8,518 nucleotides of DNA from JBEEMU01 sp043778315 (GTDB lineage: Bacteria; Bacteroidota; Bacteroidia; Chitinophagales; Saprospiraceae), in NCBI GenBank assembly GCA_043778315.1, contig JAYWGJ010000097.1, positions 1 through 8,518 on the forward strand. Direction: 5' to 3'. This document shows, one piece after another, positions 1 to 6,431 of this stretch. Both the position numbers and the translations under genes were made by a program. Under the pieces are notes generated by a model that saw only the letters and a list, made by a program, of their open reading frames with translations, did not search any database and was not told where the DNA came from. Every line of letters starts with the position of its first letter. Position 1 is the first letter of the stretch.

Positions 1-17
1 AAGTGGCTTTCGAGCCT

Positions 18-25
18 TATATTTG
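18..25 (+). promoter_or_regulatory. Bacteroidota -7 promoter element (TATATTTG)
   Basis: TATATTTG is a perfect match to the TAnnTTTG -7 consensus used by the Bacteroidota primary sigma factor. It lies 33 bp before the ATG at 59, which would give a leader of roughly 25-30 nt. The matching -33 element would fall at or beyond the left edge of the window and cannot be judged. It probably drives the membrane-protein gene and nth together. Confidence 0.55.
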
Positions 26-58
26 CATCGTTATAAATCTGAATAAAATTATAAATTT

Positions 59-529
59 ATGATATTGGAAAATCAACCCGCAGTACCCGCCGCCGACGCG
101 CTTTCGCGCTACGCTAACCCGATGATGGTAGCCCTCGTTACACTTACTTTTTGCCTAGTGTTACACGCGGGTATTCTGCTCAGTGAGTGGCAAAAATGGA
201 TAAGTAGCGTCTCGCAAACGCACTGGATTATAAGCGGCGCGTTCATGCTCGTTTTCATTATTTTTAATGCGATACTGGGCGTACTCGCCACCGATTTCAA
301 AAAATATTGGCTACAATCGTTCTACTCGTTCGCCGCGCTCACTACGGTCGCCACCTTACTTGCGTGGGCGTTTAGTGGTGTAGGTTTGAGCGACTCCGAC
401 GGCTTCGGTTGGATTTATTTTGTACTCGTATTTTGCTTTATCCTCTTCACGGGTATCATCGCTACCATGCGTTTTATTTGGGAATTTTTTGACGAAGAAG
501 GTAAGCAGCAGTTGCGAAAAAAGAAATAA
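59..529 (+). CDS. Small four-helix integral membrane protein, unknown function
   Basis: This 156-residue protein is of a family I do not recognise. It has four clear hydrophobic segments at about residues 22-41, 57-77, 86-106 and 118-139. A short polar N-terminus of about 20 residues precedes them, and the tail is strongly charged (DEEGKQQLRKKK). No signal peptide, metal-binding motif or catalytic signature is visible, so it is best described as an inner-membrane protein with both termini probably on the same side. The ATG at 59 follows a good -7 element at 18-25 and has no Shine-Dalgarno sequence, as is usual in Bacteroidota. The stop lies only 13 bp before the nth start, so the two are probably cotranscribed, although that does not imply a shared function. 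Codon use resembles the neighbouring housekeeping genes. Confidence 0.8.
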   Translation: MILENQPAVPAADALSRYANPMMVALVTLTFCLVLHAGILLSEWQKWISSVSQTHWIISGAFMLVFIIFNAILGVLATDFKKYWLQSFYSFAALTTVATLLAWAFSGVGLSDSDGFGWIYFVLVFCFILFTGIIATMRFIWEFFDEEGKQQLRKKK

Positions 530-542
530 ACCTTGACTTTAT

Positions 543-1166
543 ATGAAGCTGACTAAACCCGAACATATCGCCGCTATCCTCGACGAACTGTACCCCGAAA
601 CGCCCGTCCCGCTCGACCACCACAGCCCGTTTACCTTGCTCGTTGCGGTGCTGCTTTCCGCGCAATGCACTGATGTGCGCGTCAATCAAGTCACTCCCGC
701 CCTATTCGCGCTCGCCGACACGCCTGACGCGATGCGGCACGTTGCGGTCGAGGACATCAAGGCGATTATCCGTCCTTGCGGCTTGTCGCCAAAAAAATCG
801 CAGGCAATCCACGAGTTGTCGCACCTTATAATGAACACCTACGGCGGCGAAGTGCCGCAAAGTTTCGAGGCGTTGGAGACGCTACCTGGCGTAGGACACA
901 AAACCGCTTCGGTCGTGATGTCGCAAGCCTTCGGCGTTCCCGCCTTCCCCGTCGATACGCACATACACCGCCTCGGCATACGTTGGGGCTTGACCGAAGG
1001 TAAAAATGTGGTGCAAACGGAGCGCGACCTCAAAGCTGCATTCCCCGAAATGCACTGGAATAAACTGCATCTGCAAATTATTTTTTATGGACGAGAATAT
1101 TGTCCTGCTCGCGGTCACAACAAGGCGAATTGCCCGATTTGTAGTCAATACGGCGTAGCAGAATAA
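543..1166 (+). CDS. nth: Endonuclease III (DNA glycosylase/AP lyase)
   Basis: This 207-residue base-excision-repair enzyme removes oxidised pyrimidines and cleaves the abasic site by beta-elimination. The helix-hairpin-helix motif LPGVGHKTASVV spans residues 114-125 and contains the Schiff-base lysine K120. The catalytic aspartate is D138 in VDTHIHRLG. Both have the same numbers as in E. coli Nth. LLSAQCTD at 37-44 is the usual N-terminal signature. The C-terminal iron-sulfur loop is unusual: only C187, C197 and C200 are present, spaced C-X9-C-X2-C. The classical arrangement is C-X6-C-X2-C-X5-C, and the protein ends seven residues after the third cysteine, so the fourth is missing. Cluster binding is therefore doubtful, but glycosylase and lyase activity is expected because all catalytic residues are intact. 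It is probably cotranscribed with the upstream membrane-protein gene. Confidence 0.96.
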   Translation: MKLTKPEHIAAILDELYPETPVPLDHHSPFTLLVAVLLSAQCTDVRVNQVTPALFALADTPDAMRHVAVEDIKAIIRPCGLSPKKSQAIHELSHLIMNTYGGEVPQSFEALETLPGVGHKTASVVMSQAFGVPAFPVDTHIHRLGIRWGLTEGKNVVQTERDLKAAFPEMHWNKLHLQIIFYGREYCPARGHNKANCPICSQYGVAE

Positions 1167-1203
1167 ATTTAGATGTCAATAAAAAACCTTGCTCACTATA
1201 CCG

Positions 1204-1263
1204 CTTTGCGTCTAAAAAATTTATTTTATGCTCAAAAAAATTGCTTCTTTGCGATAAAAAATT
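1204..1263 (+). repeat. Imperfect direct repeat in the spacer before the fadJ-like gene
   Basis: CTTTGCG followed by a TAAAAAATT run occurs twice, at about 1204-1221 and 1247-1263, 43 bp apart with a small indel. The 140-bp spacer at 1167-1306 is very AT-rich and should hold the promoter of the downstream gene, but no full TAnnTTTG element is seen. The repeat could be an operator pair or chance in low-complexity DNA. Confidence 0.25.
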
Positions 1264-1306
1264 GGCATTGCGTTTATTGCCATCTTAAAAAATAACGCTC
1301 TAATAA

Positions 1307-3427
1307 ATGATAAAATACCAAAAAGGAACGGACAATATCGTCACGCTGACGATGGATATGGACGGCAGGTCGGCGAATGTCATCAACCACGAAATCGGTA
1401 AGGCGTTTGTGCCTTGTCTGGCGCATTTGGTCAAAGAAAAAGCGGCTGGCAGCTTACGCGGCGTAATTATCACCTCCGCTAAAAAAACGTTTTTGGCTGG
1501 TGGCGACCTCGATTATTTGTATCATGCTAACGATGCGCAAGAGGTTTTTGCGTTCGCAGAACAACTCAAATCCCTGTTTCGCGGCTTCGAAACACTGGGC
1601 GTTCCTGTGGTTGCGGCAATCAACGGCGCGGCACTCGGTGGCGGCTTCGAACTTGCTATGTCGTGCCATTATCGCATCGCGATAGGCCGCGAAGACGTGA
1701 AAATCGGACTGCCCGAAGTCACGCTCGGTTTGCTGCCTGGCGGCGGCGGGTGTATCAAATTAATGTGGAAACTCGGCATAGAAAAAGCATTTCCGATACT
1801 CGCCGAAGGCACACAATTTGCGCCGAAAGCAGCACTCGATATGGGTTTGATTGACGAAATAGTAGCACCCGAAGACCTTTTTGAGCGCGCCCGAGTATGG
1901 ATAAAACACAATCCAAATCCGATGCAGCCTTGGGACGTACCGAACGCGCAAATACCGCACGGAATACCGTCGTCGCCGCAATTAGCGAGCAAAATAGCCG
2001 CGCTCACGGCGCAACTGACCCACAAAACCCGCAATAATTATCCTGCGCCGATGGCGATAGCAAGCGTTTTGGTGGAAGGCGCGAGCGTCGATTTTGCTAC
2101 CGCAATGCGGATAGAAAGTCGTTATTTTACAAGTACGGTGCTTAGTCCTGTATGCAAAAATATGGTCAAAGCGTTTTGGTTTGACCTCAATAGCATCAAG
2201 CAAGGCGCGAGCCGCCCGACGGGTTACGGCAAGTCGCGGCTGCGCAAAGTAGGCGTGATAGGCGCGGGTATGATGGGTAGCGGCATCACATATATCTGCG
2301 CGTTGAGCGGCTTAGAAGTTGTATTAAAAGATGTATCGGTCGCACACGCCGAAAAAGGCAAAGACTACGCCCGCCATATTCTAAAAAAACAAATAGAAAC
2401 AGGTAAACAAACACCGCAAGCCGCTAACGATTTATTAAGTAAAATAAAAACAACTGATAGTGCTTCGCAATTTGATAATTGTGACATTGTAATAGAAGCA
2501 ATATTTGAAAATCGCGCACTAAAAGCACGAGTCACAAGAGAAGCGGAACAGTATTTAGACGAGTATAGCATCGTCGCGTCGAACACCTCTACCCTACCGA
2601 TTACGGATTTGGCGGAAGCGTCTGTTCGTCCGAGCAATTTTATCGGATTACACTTTTTTTCACCTGTGGAACGTATGCCTTTGGTAGAAATTATAAAAGG
2701 CAAAAAAACATCTGCGCAAACCCTCGCACACGCCTTCGACTTCGTCAAAATATTACATAAAACGCCGATAGTAGTAAACGACGGGCGCGGCTTTTATACC
2801 TCGCGGGTTTTTATGACGTATATCATGGAAGCTATGGCAATGCTCGCCGAAGGACAAAACGCAAATACGATAGAACAAGCTGGTTTACAGGCAGGTATGC
2901 CCGTTGCACCGCTCGCACTCACCGACGAATTAACGCTTTCCTTAGCGTTAGACCTAGAAAAACAAGCCGCAACCGACCTCGCAGATGCGTATATCGCACA
3001 CCCCGCCGTAGCTATATTGCAGGAAATGGTGACAAAATTAGACCGAACAGGCAAAGCAAAGGGAGCGGGTTTTTATAGTTATCCCGAAGGGGAAAAAAAG
3101 CAATTGTGGGCAGATTTACACACGCATTTTGCGCTGCAAACACAGCTTGATATTACTACAATGAAAGACCGCTTACTATTTATACAATGCTTAGAAACGG
3201 TACGCTGCCTCGCCGAGGGGATAGTAGAAACGGTAGCTGATGCGAATATCGGTAGTATTTTCGGCTGGGGTTTCGCGCCGTTTCAAGGCGGCACTTTGCA
3301 ATACATAAACGCCTACGGATTAAGCAATTTTGTGACACGTTGCGAAGTACTCGCTGATTTGTTCGGTAGCCGCTTTGCGCCGCCTGCGAGTTTGGTGGAG
3401 CGGGCAAGCAGAAATGAGGCGTTTTAG
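1307..3427 (+). CDS. fadJ: Bifunctional enoyl-CoA hydratase / 3-hydroxyacyl-CoA dehydrogenase (FadJ-type alpha subunit)
   Basis: This 706-residue cytosolic enzyme catalyses steps two and three of fatty-acid beta-oxidation: hydration of trans-2-enoyl-CoA, then NAD-dependent oxidation of L-3-hydroxyacyl-CoA. The crotonase domain covers about residues 1-190. Its oxyanion-hole segment is GGGFELAMSCHYRIA (111-125), with catalytic E115 and with E137 in LPEVTLGLLPG. The 22-residue spacing and the wording of both motifs resemble FadJ more than FadB. The NAD-binding domain starts with GVIGAGMMGSG (316-326). The dehydrogenase pair is H449 (IGLHFFSP) and E461 (PLVEII), with N426 in SNTSTLP. C-terminal dehydrogenase domains begin near KTPIVVNDGRGFYTSR (485-500). 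The length fits FadJ (about 714). No thiolase (fadA/fadI) is adjacent, so that partner must lie elsewhere. The ATG start has no Shine-Dalgarno sequence. The family is certain; the fadJ symbol is by similarity. Confidence 0.93.
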   Translation: MIKYQKGTDNIVTLTMDMDGRSANVINHEIGKAFVPCLAHLVKEKAAGSLRGVIITSAKKTFLAGGDLDYLYHANDAQEVFAFAEQLKSLFRGFETLGVPVVAAINGAALGGGFELAMSCHYRIAIGREDVKIGLPEVTLGLLPGGGGCIKLMWKLGIEKAFPILAEGTQFAPKAALDMGLIDEIVAPEDLFERARVWIKHNPNPMQPWDVPNAQIPHGIPSSPQLASKIAALTAQLTHKTRNNYPAPMAIASVLVEGASVDFATAMRIESRYFTSTVLSPVCKNMVKAFWFDLNSIKQGASRPTGYGKSRLRKVGVIGAGMMGSGITYICALSGLEVVLKDVSVAHAEKGKDYARHILKKQIETGKQTPQAANDLLSKIKTTDSASQFDNCDIVIEAIFENRALKARVTREAEQYLDEYSIVASNTSTLPITDLAEASVRPSNFIGLHFFSPVERMPLVEIIKGKKTSAQTLAHAFDFVKILHKTPIVVNDGRGFYTSRVFMTYIMEAMAMLAEGQNANTIEQAGLQAGMPVAPLALTDELTLSLALDLEKQAATDLADAYIAHPAVAILQEMVTKLDRTGKAKGAGFYSYPEGEKKQLWADLHTHFALQTQLDITTMKDRLLFIQCLETVRCLAEGIVETVADANIGSIFGWGFAPFQGGTLQYINAYGLSNFVTRCEVLADLFGSRFAPPASLVERASRNEAF

Positions 3428-3470
3428 TTGTTATTATACCAATAATTTCGCATCTAAATAGCTGTTTTTG

Positions 3471-3482
3471 TTGTTATAACAA
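3471..3482. promoter_or_regulatory. Perfect 12-bp palindrome upstream of the DAHP synthase gene (possible operator)
   Basis: TTGTTATAACAA is a perfect palindrome that ends 27 bp before the ATG at 3510. It is flanked by imperfect arms, TGTTTTT at 3463-3469 and AAAAACA at 3486-3492, so the dyad extends over about 30 bp. This 82-bp spacer should contain the promoter of an amino-acid biosynthesis gene, so a repressor site is plausible. AT-rich palindromes also arise by chance. A one-mismatch -7-like octamer, TAATTTCG, lies at 3443-3450. Confidence 0.3.
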
Positions 3483-3509
3483 TAGAAAAACAAAAGTAAA
3501 ACAACTGAA

Positions 3510-4607
3510 ATGGATATTATAAAAATGCGCGATTGGGGCTTTGGTTGGCAAAACCTGCCGCGTCCGCTATTGATAGCAGGTCCGTGCAGTGCCGAAACCG
3601 AAGCGCAAACCCTCGAGAGTTGTAGAGGCGCAGCCGAAGCAGGCGCAGTAATGCTCCGCGCAGGGATATGGAAACCGCGCACACGCCCCGACCAATTTGA
3701 GGGTATCGGCGAAATAGGTCTGCCTTGGCTGACCGCCGCAGGACGCGAGTTTGGGCTGCCCGTGACGGTAGAAATCGCGAACGGCGCGCACGTCGAGGCG
3801 GCGTTAAAAGCAGGTGTCGACGTGCTTTGGATTGGTGCGCGCACCACCGTAAACCCGTTTTCAGTACAAGAAATAGCGGACGCGCTGCGCGGCACAAATA
3901 TTCCCGTGATGGTCAAAAATCCGTTGAACCCCGATGTTGGTTTGTGGATTGGCGCGTTTGAGCGACTCTATAAGGTAGGCATTCAGCGCATGGCGGCGAT
4001 ACATCGCGGCTTTTCGGTGGCGAACGCCGCGCCTTATCGCAACAAACCAAAATGGGAGCTGCCCATCGAGTTGCACCGTTGCATAGAGGGTTTGGATATT
4101 ATTAACGACCCTTCGCACATCGCAGGTAAACGTGATTTGCTATTTGATATTGCACAAAAAGCAATGAATTTGAATTTTGATGGGCTGATGATTGAAACGC
4201 ATTGCGCCCCCGACGCAGCTTGGAGCGACGCAGCGCAACAAGTCACGGGCGCAGACCTCCGCGCCTTACTCGACAAACTCGTTATCCGCCGTGCCTCGAC
4301 CGACGACCCCGACCTACTCAATAAATTGGAGGAGCTACGCGACGTGATAGACACGCTCGACCTCGAAATCATCTCGCTACTCAGTAAGCGTATGGAGACT
4401 TCGCGCGAAATAGGTGGCTACAAACGAGCGCATCAAATCACGATATTACAAATAGAACGCTGGCGACAAATATTCGAGTCGCGGACGGCAGAGGCAGAAA
4501 AGGGCGGCTTACATGCCAATTTTGTAAAATCGTACCTCGAGGCATTGCACTTGGAGTCGATACGGCAGCAAGCCTCCCCCGACCCCTCCGAAGGAGGGGA
4601 GGCATAG
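3510..4607 (+). CDS. Bifunctional 3-deoxy-7-phosphoheptulonate (DAHP) synthase / chorismate mutase
   Basis: This 365-residue fusion catalyses the first step of the shikimate pathway (phosphoenolpyruvate plus erythrose-4-phosphate to DAHP) and the conversion of chorismate to prephenate for Phe and Tyr. Residues about 1-255 are a type I-beta DAHP synthase. They contain LIAGPCSAET (21-30) with metal ligand C26, the phosphate-binding KPRTRPDQFEG (55-65) and VKNPLNPD (135-142). H203 in NDPSHIAGKRD, E229 in IETH and D240 are the other likely metal ligands. Residues about 268-350 are an AroQ-fold chorismate mutase, with R277 (ELRDVID), R294 (SKRMETS) and K305 (GGYKRA). This domain order is typical of Bacteroidota, where the mutase domain is thought to confer prephenate feedback control. 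The last roughly 11 residues (ASPDPSEGGEA) are encoded by a palindromic repeat and look like a non-native tail. The gene is often called aroF or aroG; I leave the symbol blank. Confidence 0.95.
   Translation: MDIIKMRDWGFGWQNLPRPLLIAGPCSAETEAQTLESCRGAAEAGAVMLRAGIWKPRTRPDQFEGIGEIGLPWLTAAGREFGLPVTVEIANGAHVEAALKAGVDVLWIGARTTVNPFSVQEIADALRGTNIPVMVKNPLNPDVGLWIGAFERLYKVGIQRMAAIHRGFSVANAAPYRNKPKWELPIELHRCIEGLDIINDPSHIAGKRDLLFDIAQKAMNLNFDGLMIETHCAPDAAWSDAAQQVTGADLRALLDKLVIRRASTDDPDLLNKLEELRDVIDTLDLEIISLLSKRMETSREIGGYKRAHQITILQIERWRQIFESRTAEAEKGGLHANFVKSYLEALHLESIRQQASPDPSEGGEA
4572..4603. repeat. G/C-rich palindromic repeat spanning the end of the DAHP synthase-mutase gene
   Basis: CCCCTCC (4583-4589) and GGAGGGG (4593-4599) form a perfect 7-bp stem with a 3-nt loop. 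The outer arms GCCTCCCC (4572-4579) and GGGGAGGC (4596-4603) form an alternative perfect 8-bp stem. The stop codon at 4605-4607 follows immediately. From memory, CCTCCCCC-GACCCCTCC-type palindromes are common dispersed repeats near gene ends in Bacteroidota. Here the repeat supplies the last coding residues. There is no T-tract directly after it, so it is not a classic terminator by itself. Confidence 0.7.
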
Positions 4608-4631
4608 AGAAAGTCGCGGGCATCTGAACAG

Positions 4632-4661
4632 GTAGAGACAAGGCACGCCTTGTCTTATTTT
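4632..4661 (+). terminator. Rho-independent terminator-like hairpin before the riboflavin synthase gene
   Basis: AGACAAGGC (4636-4644) and GCCTTGTCT (4647-4655) form a perfect 9-bp stem with a 2-nt loop, or 8 bp with a 4-nt loop. TATTTT follows. It lies 29 bp after the DAHP synthase-mutase stop and should end that transcript. The left flank reads GTAGAGACAAGGC, the form taken by the arms of GTAGAGAC...GTCTCTAC palindromic repeats, so the terminator may derive from a right-truncated repeat copy. Confidence 0.65.
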
Positions 4662-4695
4662 AAAAAAATATTAACAACAATAAAATAAACCACTT

Positions 4696-5298
4696 GTGTT
4701 TACAGGAATTATAGAGACGCTTGGCGCAATCACCGCCATCGAGCAAGAAGGTACGAACCTACATTTTACGATACAATCGTCTATTTCGGCGGCGTTAAAA
4801 ATAGACCAAAGTGTGGCGCATAACGGCGTGTGCCTGACCGTCGTTGCGCTGCACGGCGACACGCACACCGTCACGGCGATAGCCGAAACACTCGACAAAA
4901 CAAGCCTTGCCGCTTGGCGCGTAGGGGACACCGTGAACCTCGAGCGTGCTATGCTCGTCGGTGCGCGCATGGACGGACACGCGGTGCAAGGACACGTCGA
5001 TACAGTGGGCAAATGCGTAGCGTTATCGGACAAAAACGGCAGCTGGTCATACACTTTCGAGTACCCTGCCGCGTACCGCAAACTGTTAGTAGATAAAGGT
5101 TCTATCTGCGTCGATGGCGTGAGTCTGACGGTCGTTTCGCCTAACGAGGCGCAGTTTTCCGTCGCGATAATACCTTATACTTACGCACATACGACGTTCA
5201 AAAAATACGCGATTGGGCAAACCATCAATCTCGAATTTGACATCACAGGCAAATATATAGCGCGCTATATGGAATTGTATGGCGTGGCGCAGGCGTAA
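4696..5298 (+). CDS. ribE: Riboflavin synthase (alpha chain)
   Basis: This 200-residue cytosolic enzyme catalyses dismutation of two 6,7-dimethyl-8-ribityllumazine molecules to riboflavin and a pyrimidinedione, the last step of riboflavin synthesis. It has two tandem lumazine-binding domains, about residues 1-95 and 96-190. The start is GTG at 4696, chosen because it gives the invariant N-terminus MFTGIIE, whose F2 contacts substrate. SVAHNGVCLTV (39-49) contains S39 and C46, equivalent to the E. coli active-site S41 and C48 region. GHAVQGHVDTVG (94-105) opens the second domain, and GSICVDGVSLTV (135-146) is its counterpart of the first-domain NGVCLTV. IIPYTYAHTTF (158-168) matches the usual IPxTxxxTT motif. 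No other rib genes are adjacent. A terminator hairpin separates it from the gene before, so it needs its own promoter, but no full TAnnTTTG element or FMN riboswitch is visible in the 88-bp spacer. Confidence 0.96.
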   Translation: MFTGIIETLGAITAIEQEGTNLHFTIQSSISAALKIDQSVAHNGVCLTVVALHGDTHTVTAIAETLDKTSLAAWRVGDTVNLERAMLVGARMDGHAVQGHVDTVGKCVALSDKNGSWSYTFEYPAAYRKLLVDKGSICVDGVSLTVVSPNEAQFSVAIIPYTYAHTTFKKYAIGQTINLEFDITGKYIARYMELYGVAQA

Positions 5299-5655
5299 TA
5301 CAAATAAATGTCACACAAAAGAGCTACTTATTTTTCTTTTTTCTTTTTCTTGATAAAAAGAAACAAAAATCAAGACTTATTAGACTTGTCAGGCTGCTCT
5401 CCGCGTAAAAAGCGAACACAGCCCAAACTTGCTGCTCCCAAATGGTCGCCGCTTCGAACAGTGCGCTGTTTATCAGCTTTTTACACTCCGCTTTCGCCGA
5501 CAATTCTAATAGGTCGGTCGCCCCAAGCTCCTAAGCAATCGACCTCTTTTAACCGTTATAAAAAAATAACGACTAAACCTATCACTATGATATAAAACGA
5601 CTATTGCGACAGATTTTATGTTTTATATTTCAAAATTATACCCTATCTTTGCGGC
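5299..5655 (+). repeat. Gene-free 357-bp spacer resembling a degenerate dispersed repeat, with a spurious open frame
   Basis: The spacer holds an open frame at 5308-5595 (95 codons), but the product looks non-genic. It has a run of five Phe, a Lys/Arg/Pro-rich body, no domain and no ribosome site. The segment begins with a pyrimidine tract and nested inverted repeats: TTTCTTTTT (5340-5348) with AAAAAGAAA (5355-5363), and CTTGAT (5349-5354) with ATCAAG (5369-5374). Weaker dyads follow: AGGTCG (5511-5516) with CGACCT (5540-5545), and CGTTAT (5554-5559) with ATAACG (5566-5571). From memory, CTTTTTCTTGAT-AAAAAGAAAC sequences recur as dispersed non-coding repeats in Bacteroidota genomes and are often mis-annotated as small proteins. 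The last 70 bp are AT-rich and hold the promoter of the next gene. Confidence 0.45.
5644..5651 (+). promoter_or_regulatory. -7 promoter element (TATCTTTG), probably leaderless
   Basis: TATCTTTG matches TAnnTTTG perfectly and ends only 4 bp before the ATG at 5656. In Bacteroidota, transcription starts a few nucleotides after this element. The mRNA should therefore begin at or very near the start codon, giving a leaderless or almost leaderless message. The -33 region is weak: a T-rich TTTT lies at 5621-5624 with a 19-bp spacer. Confidence 0.65.
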
Positions 5656-6384
5656 ATGAAGCCACAAAAAATAGAGCTATTATACGCCGACGAAGCCATT
5701 ATTATTGTCAATAAACCACCCGGGATATTGACAATACCCGACCGCCACGACCCTGCTATTCCTAATATATTGGGCTACCTGCGCGACCGCTACGAGAGCG
5801 TTTTTACGGTGCATCGGATAGATAGAGAAACAAGCGGAATCCTTTGTTTTGCAAGGGACGAAGCGTCGCACCGCGCGCTAAGTATGCAGTTTCAAGACCG
5901 CTTAGTGGATAAGGTATATATGGTGTTGGTGCAAGGCACGGTGCTTGGCGAAGAAGGGCGAATAGAGAACTATCTCGCCGACCACCCTACTATTCCTGGG
6001 CGCATGGTGATAGTAAAACGGGACGGCAAAAAGTCTATCACGGAGTGGCGGGTCACGGAACGTTTCCGCCATTTCACGCTGCTCGATGCGCACATCAAAA
6101 CGGGCAGACAGCACCAAATACGGGTGCATTTTAAGCACCTCGGACACCCGCTCGCCATAGATACGATGTACGCGAACAAGGATAAATTGATGCTTTCGGA
6201 GATAAAACGGAAGTTTACGATAAGCGAAAACGCGGAGGAGCAGCCGATTATGTCGCGGCTCACGCTGCACGCGCATCAGCTCGGCATCACGCACCCGCTC
6301 ACAGGCGAACGCGTACATTTCACCGCGCCCGCGCCCAAAGATTTTGCCGCGCTGCTCACGCAGTTAGGGAAATGGGGGAAATAA
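5656..6384 (+). CDS. RluA-family pseudouridine synthase
   Basis: This 242-residue cytosolic RNA-modifying enzyme converts specific uridines in rRNA and/or tRNA to pseudouridine. The catalytic motif is HRIDRETSG (53-61), with nucleophile D56. KTGRQHQIRVHFKHLGHPLAIDTMY (148-172) is the second family signature, with Q rather than the more usual T or S in the GRxHQ position. LTLHAHQLGITHP (202-214) is the third. There is no N-terminal S4 RNA-binding domain; the protein begins directly with the catalytic fold (LYADEAIIIVNKPPGI), as in the short RluA type. A Lys/Arg-rich segment with a Glu-rich stretch at about 174-198 lies between the last two motifs and is common in Bacteroidota members. The substrate site cannot be predicted from sequence, so no rlu symbol is given. 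The ATG lies directly behind a -7 element, and the gene is followed by a strong terminator. Confidence 0.93.
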   Translation: MKPQKIELLYADEAIIIVNKPPGILTIPDRHDPAIPNILGYLRDRYESVFTVHRIDRETSGILCFARDEASHRALSMQFQDRLVDKVYMVLVQGTVLGEEGRIENYLADHPTIPGRMVIVKRDGKKSITEWRVTERFRHFTLLDAHIKTGRQHQIRVHFKHLGHPLAIDTMYANKDKLMLSEIKRKFTISENAEEQPIMSRLTLHAHQLGITHPLTGERVHFTAPAPKDFAALLTQLGKWGK

Positions 6385-6401
6385 AGTGCAACGAAAGTGC
6401 G

Positions 6402-6418
6402 CCCGAACGGCGTTCGGG
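6402..6418. repeat. Short palindromic hairpin after the pseudouridine synthase gene
   Basis: CCCGAAC (6402-6408) and GTTCGGG (6412-6418) form a perfect 7-bp stem around GGC. It lies 17 bp after the stop. The inner GAAC-nnn-GTTC core is shared with the two tandem palindromes at 7428-7480, with a compensated base-pair change in the stem, so it may belong to the same repeat family. It lacks a T-tract. Confidence 0.6.
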
Positions 6419-6431
6419 TGATAAAGATACC

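Noticed and set aside
4572..4607. Frameshift at the 3' end of the DAHP synthase-mutase gene
   Set aside because: The mutase domain is complete before the odd tail. The tail is explained by the palindromic repeat, so no frameshift is needed.
109..4641. Minus-strand and alternate-frame open frames up to about 160 codons inside nth, fadJ and the DAHP synthase gene
   Set aside because: All overlap strongly supported genes in other frames, have Arg/Ser/Cys-rich translations without domains, and arise from the codon bias of the real genes.
4608..4695. FMN riboswitch upstream of riboflavin synthase
   Set aside because: The spacer is only 88 bp, is occupied by the GTAGAGAC-type hairpin and AT-rich sequence, and contains none of the conserved RFN element segments.
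5457..5470. AACAG/CTGTT small hairpin as a member of the GAAC-nnn-GTTC family
   Set aside because: The stem is only 5 bp with a 4-nt loop, and the core differs. It could easily be chance.
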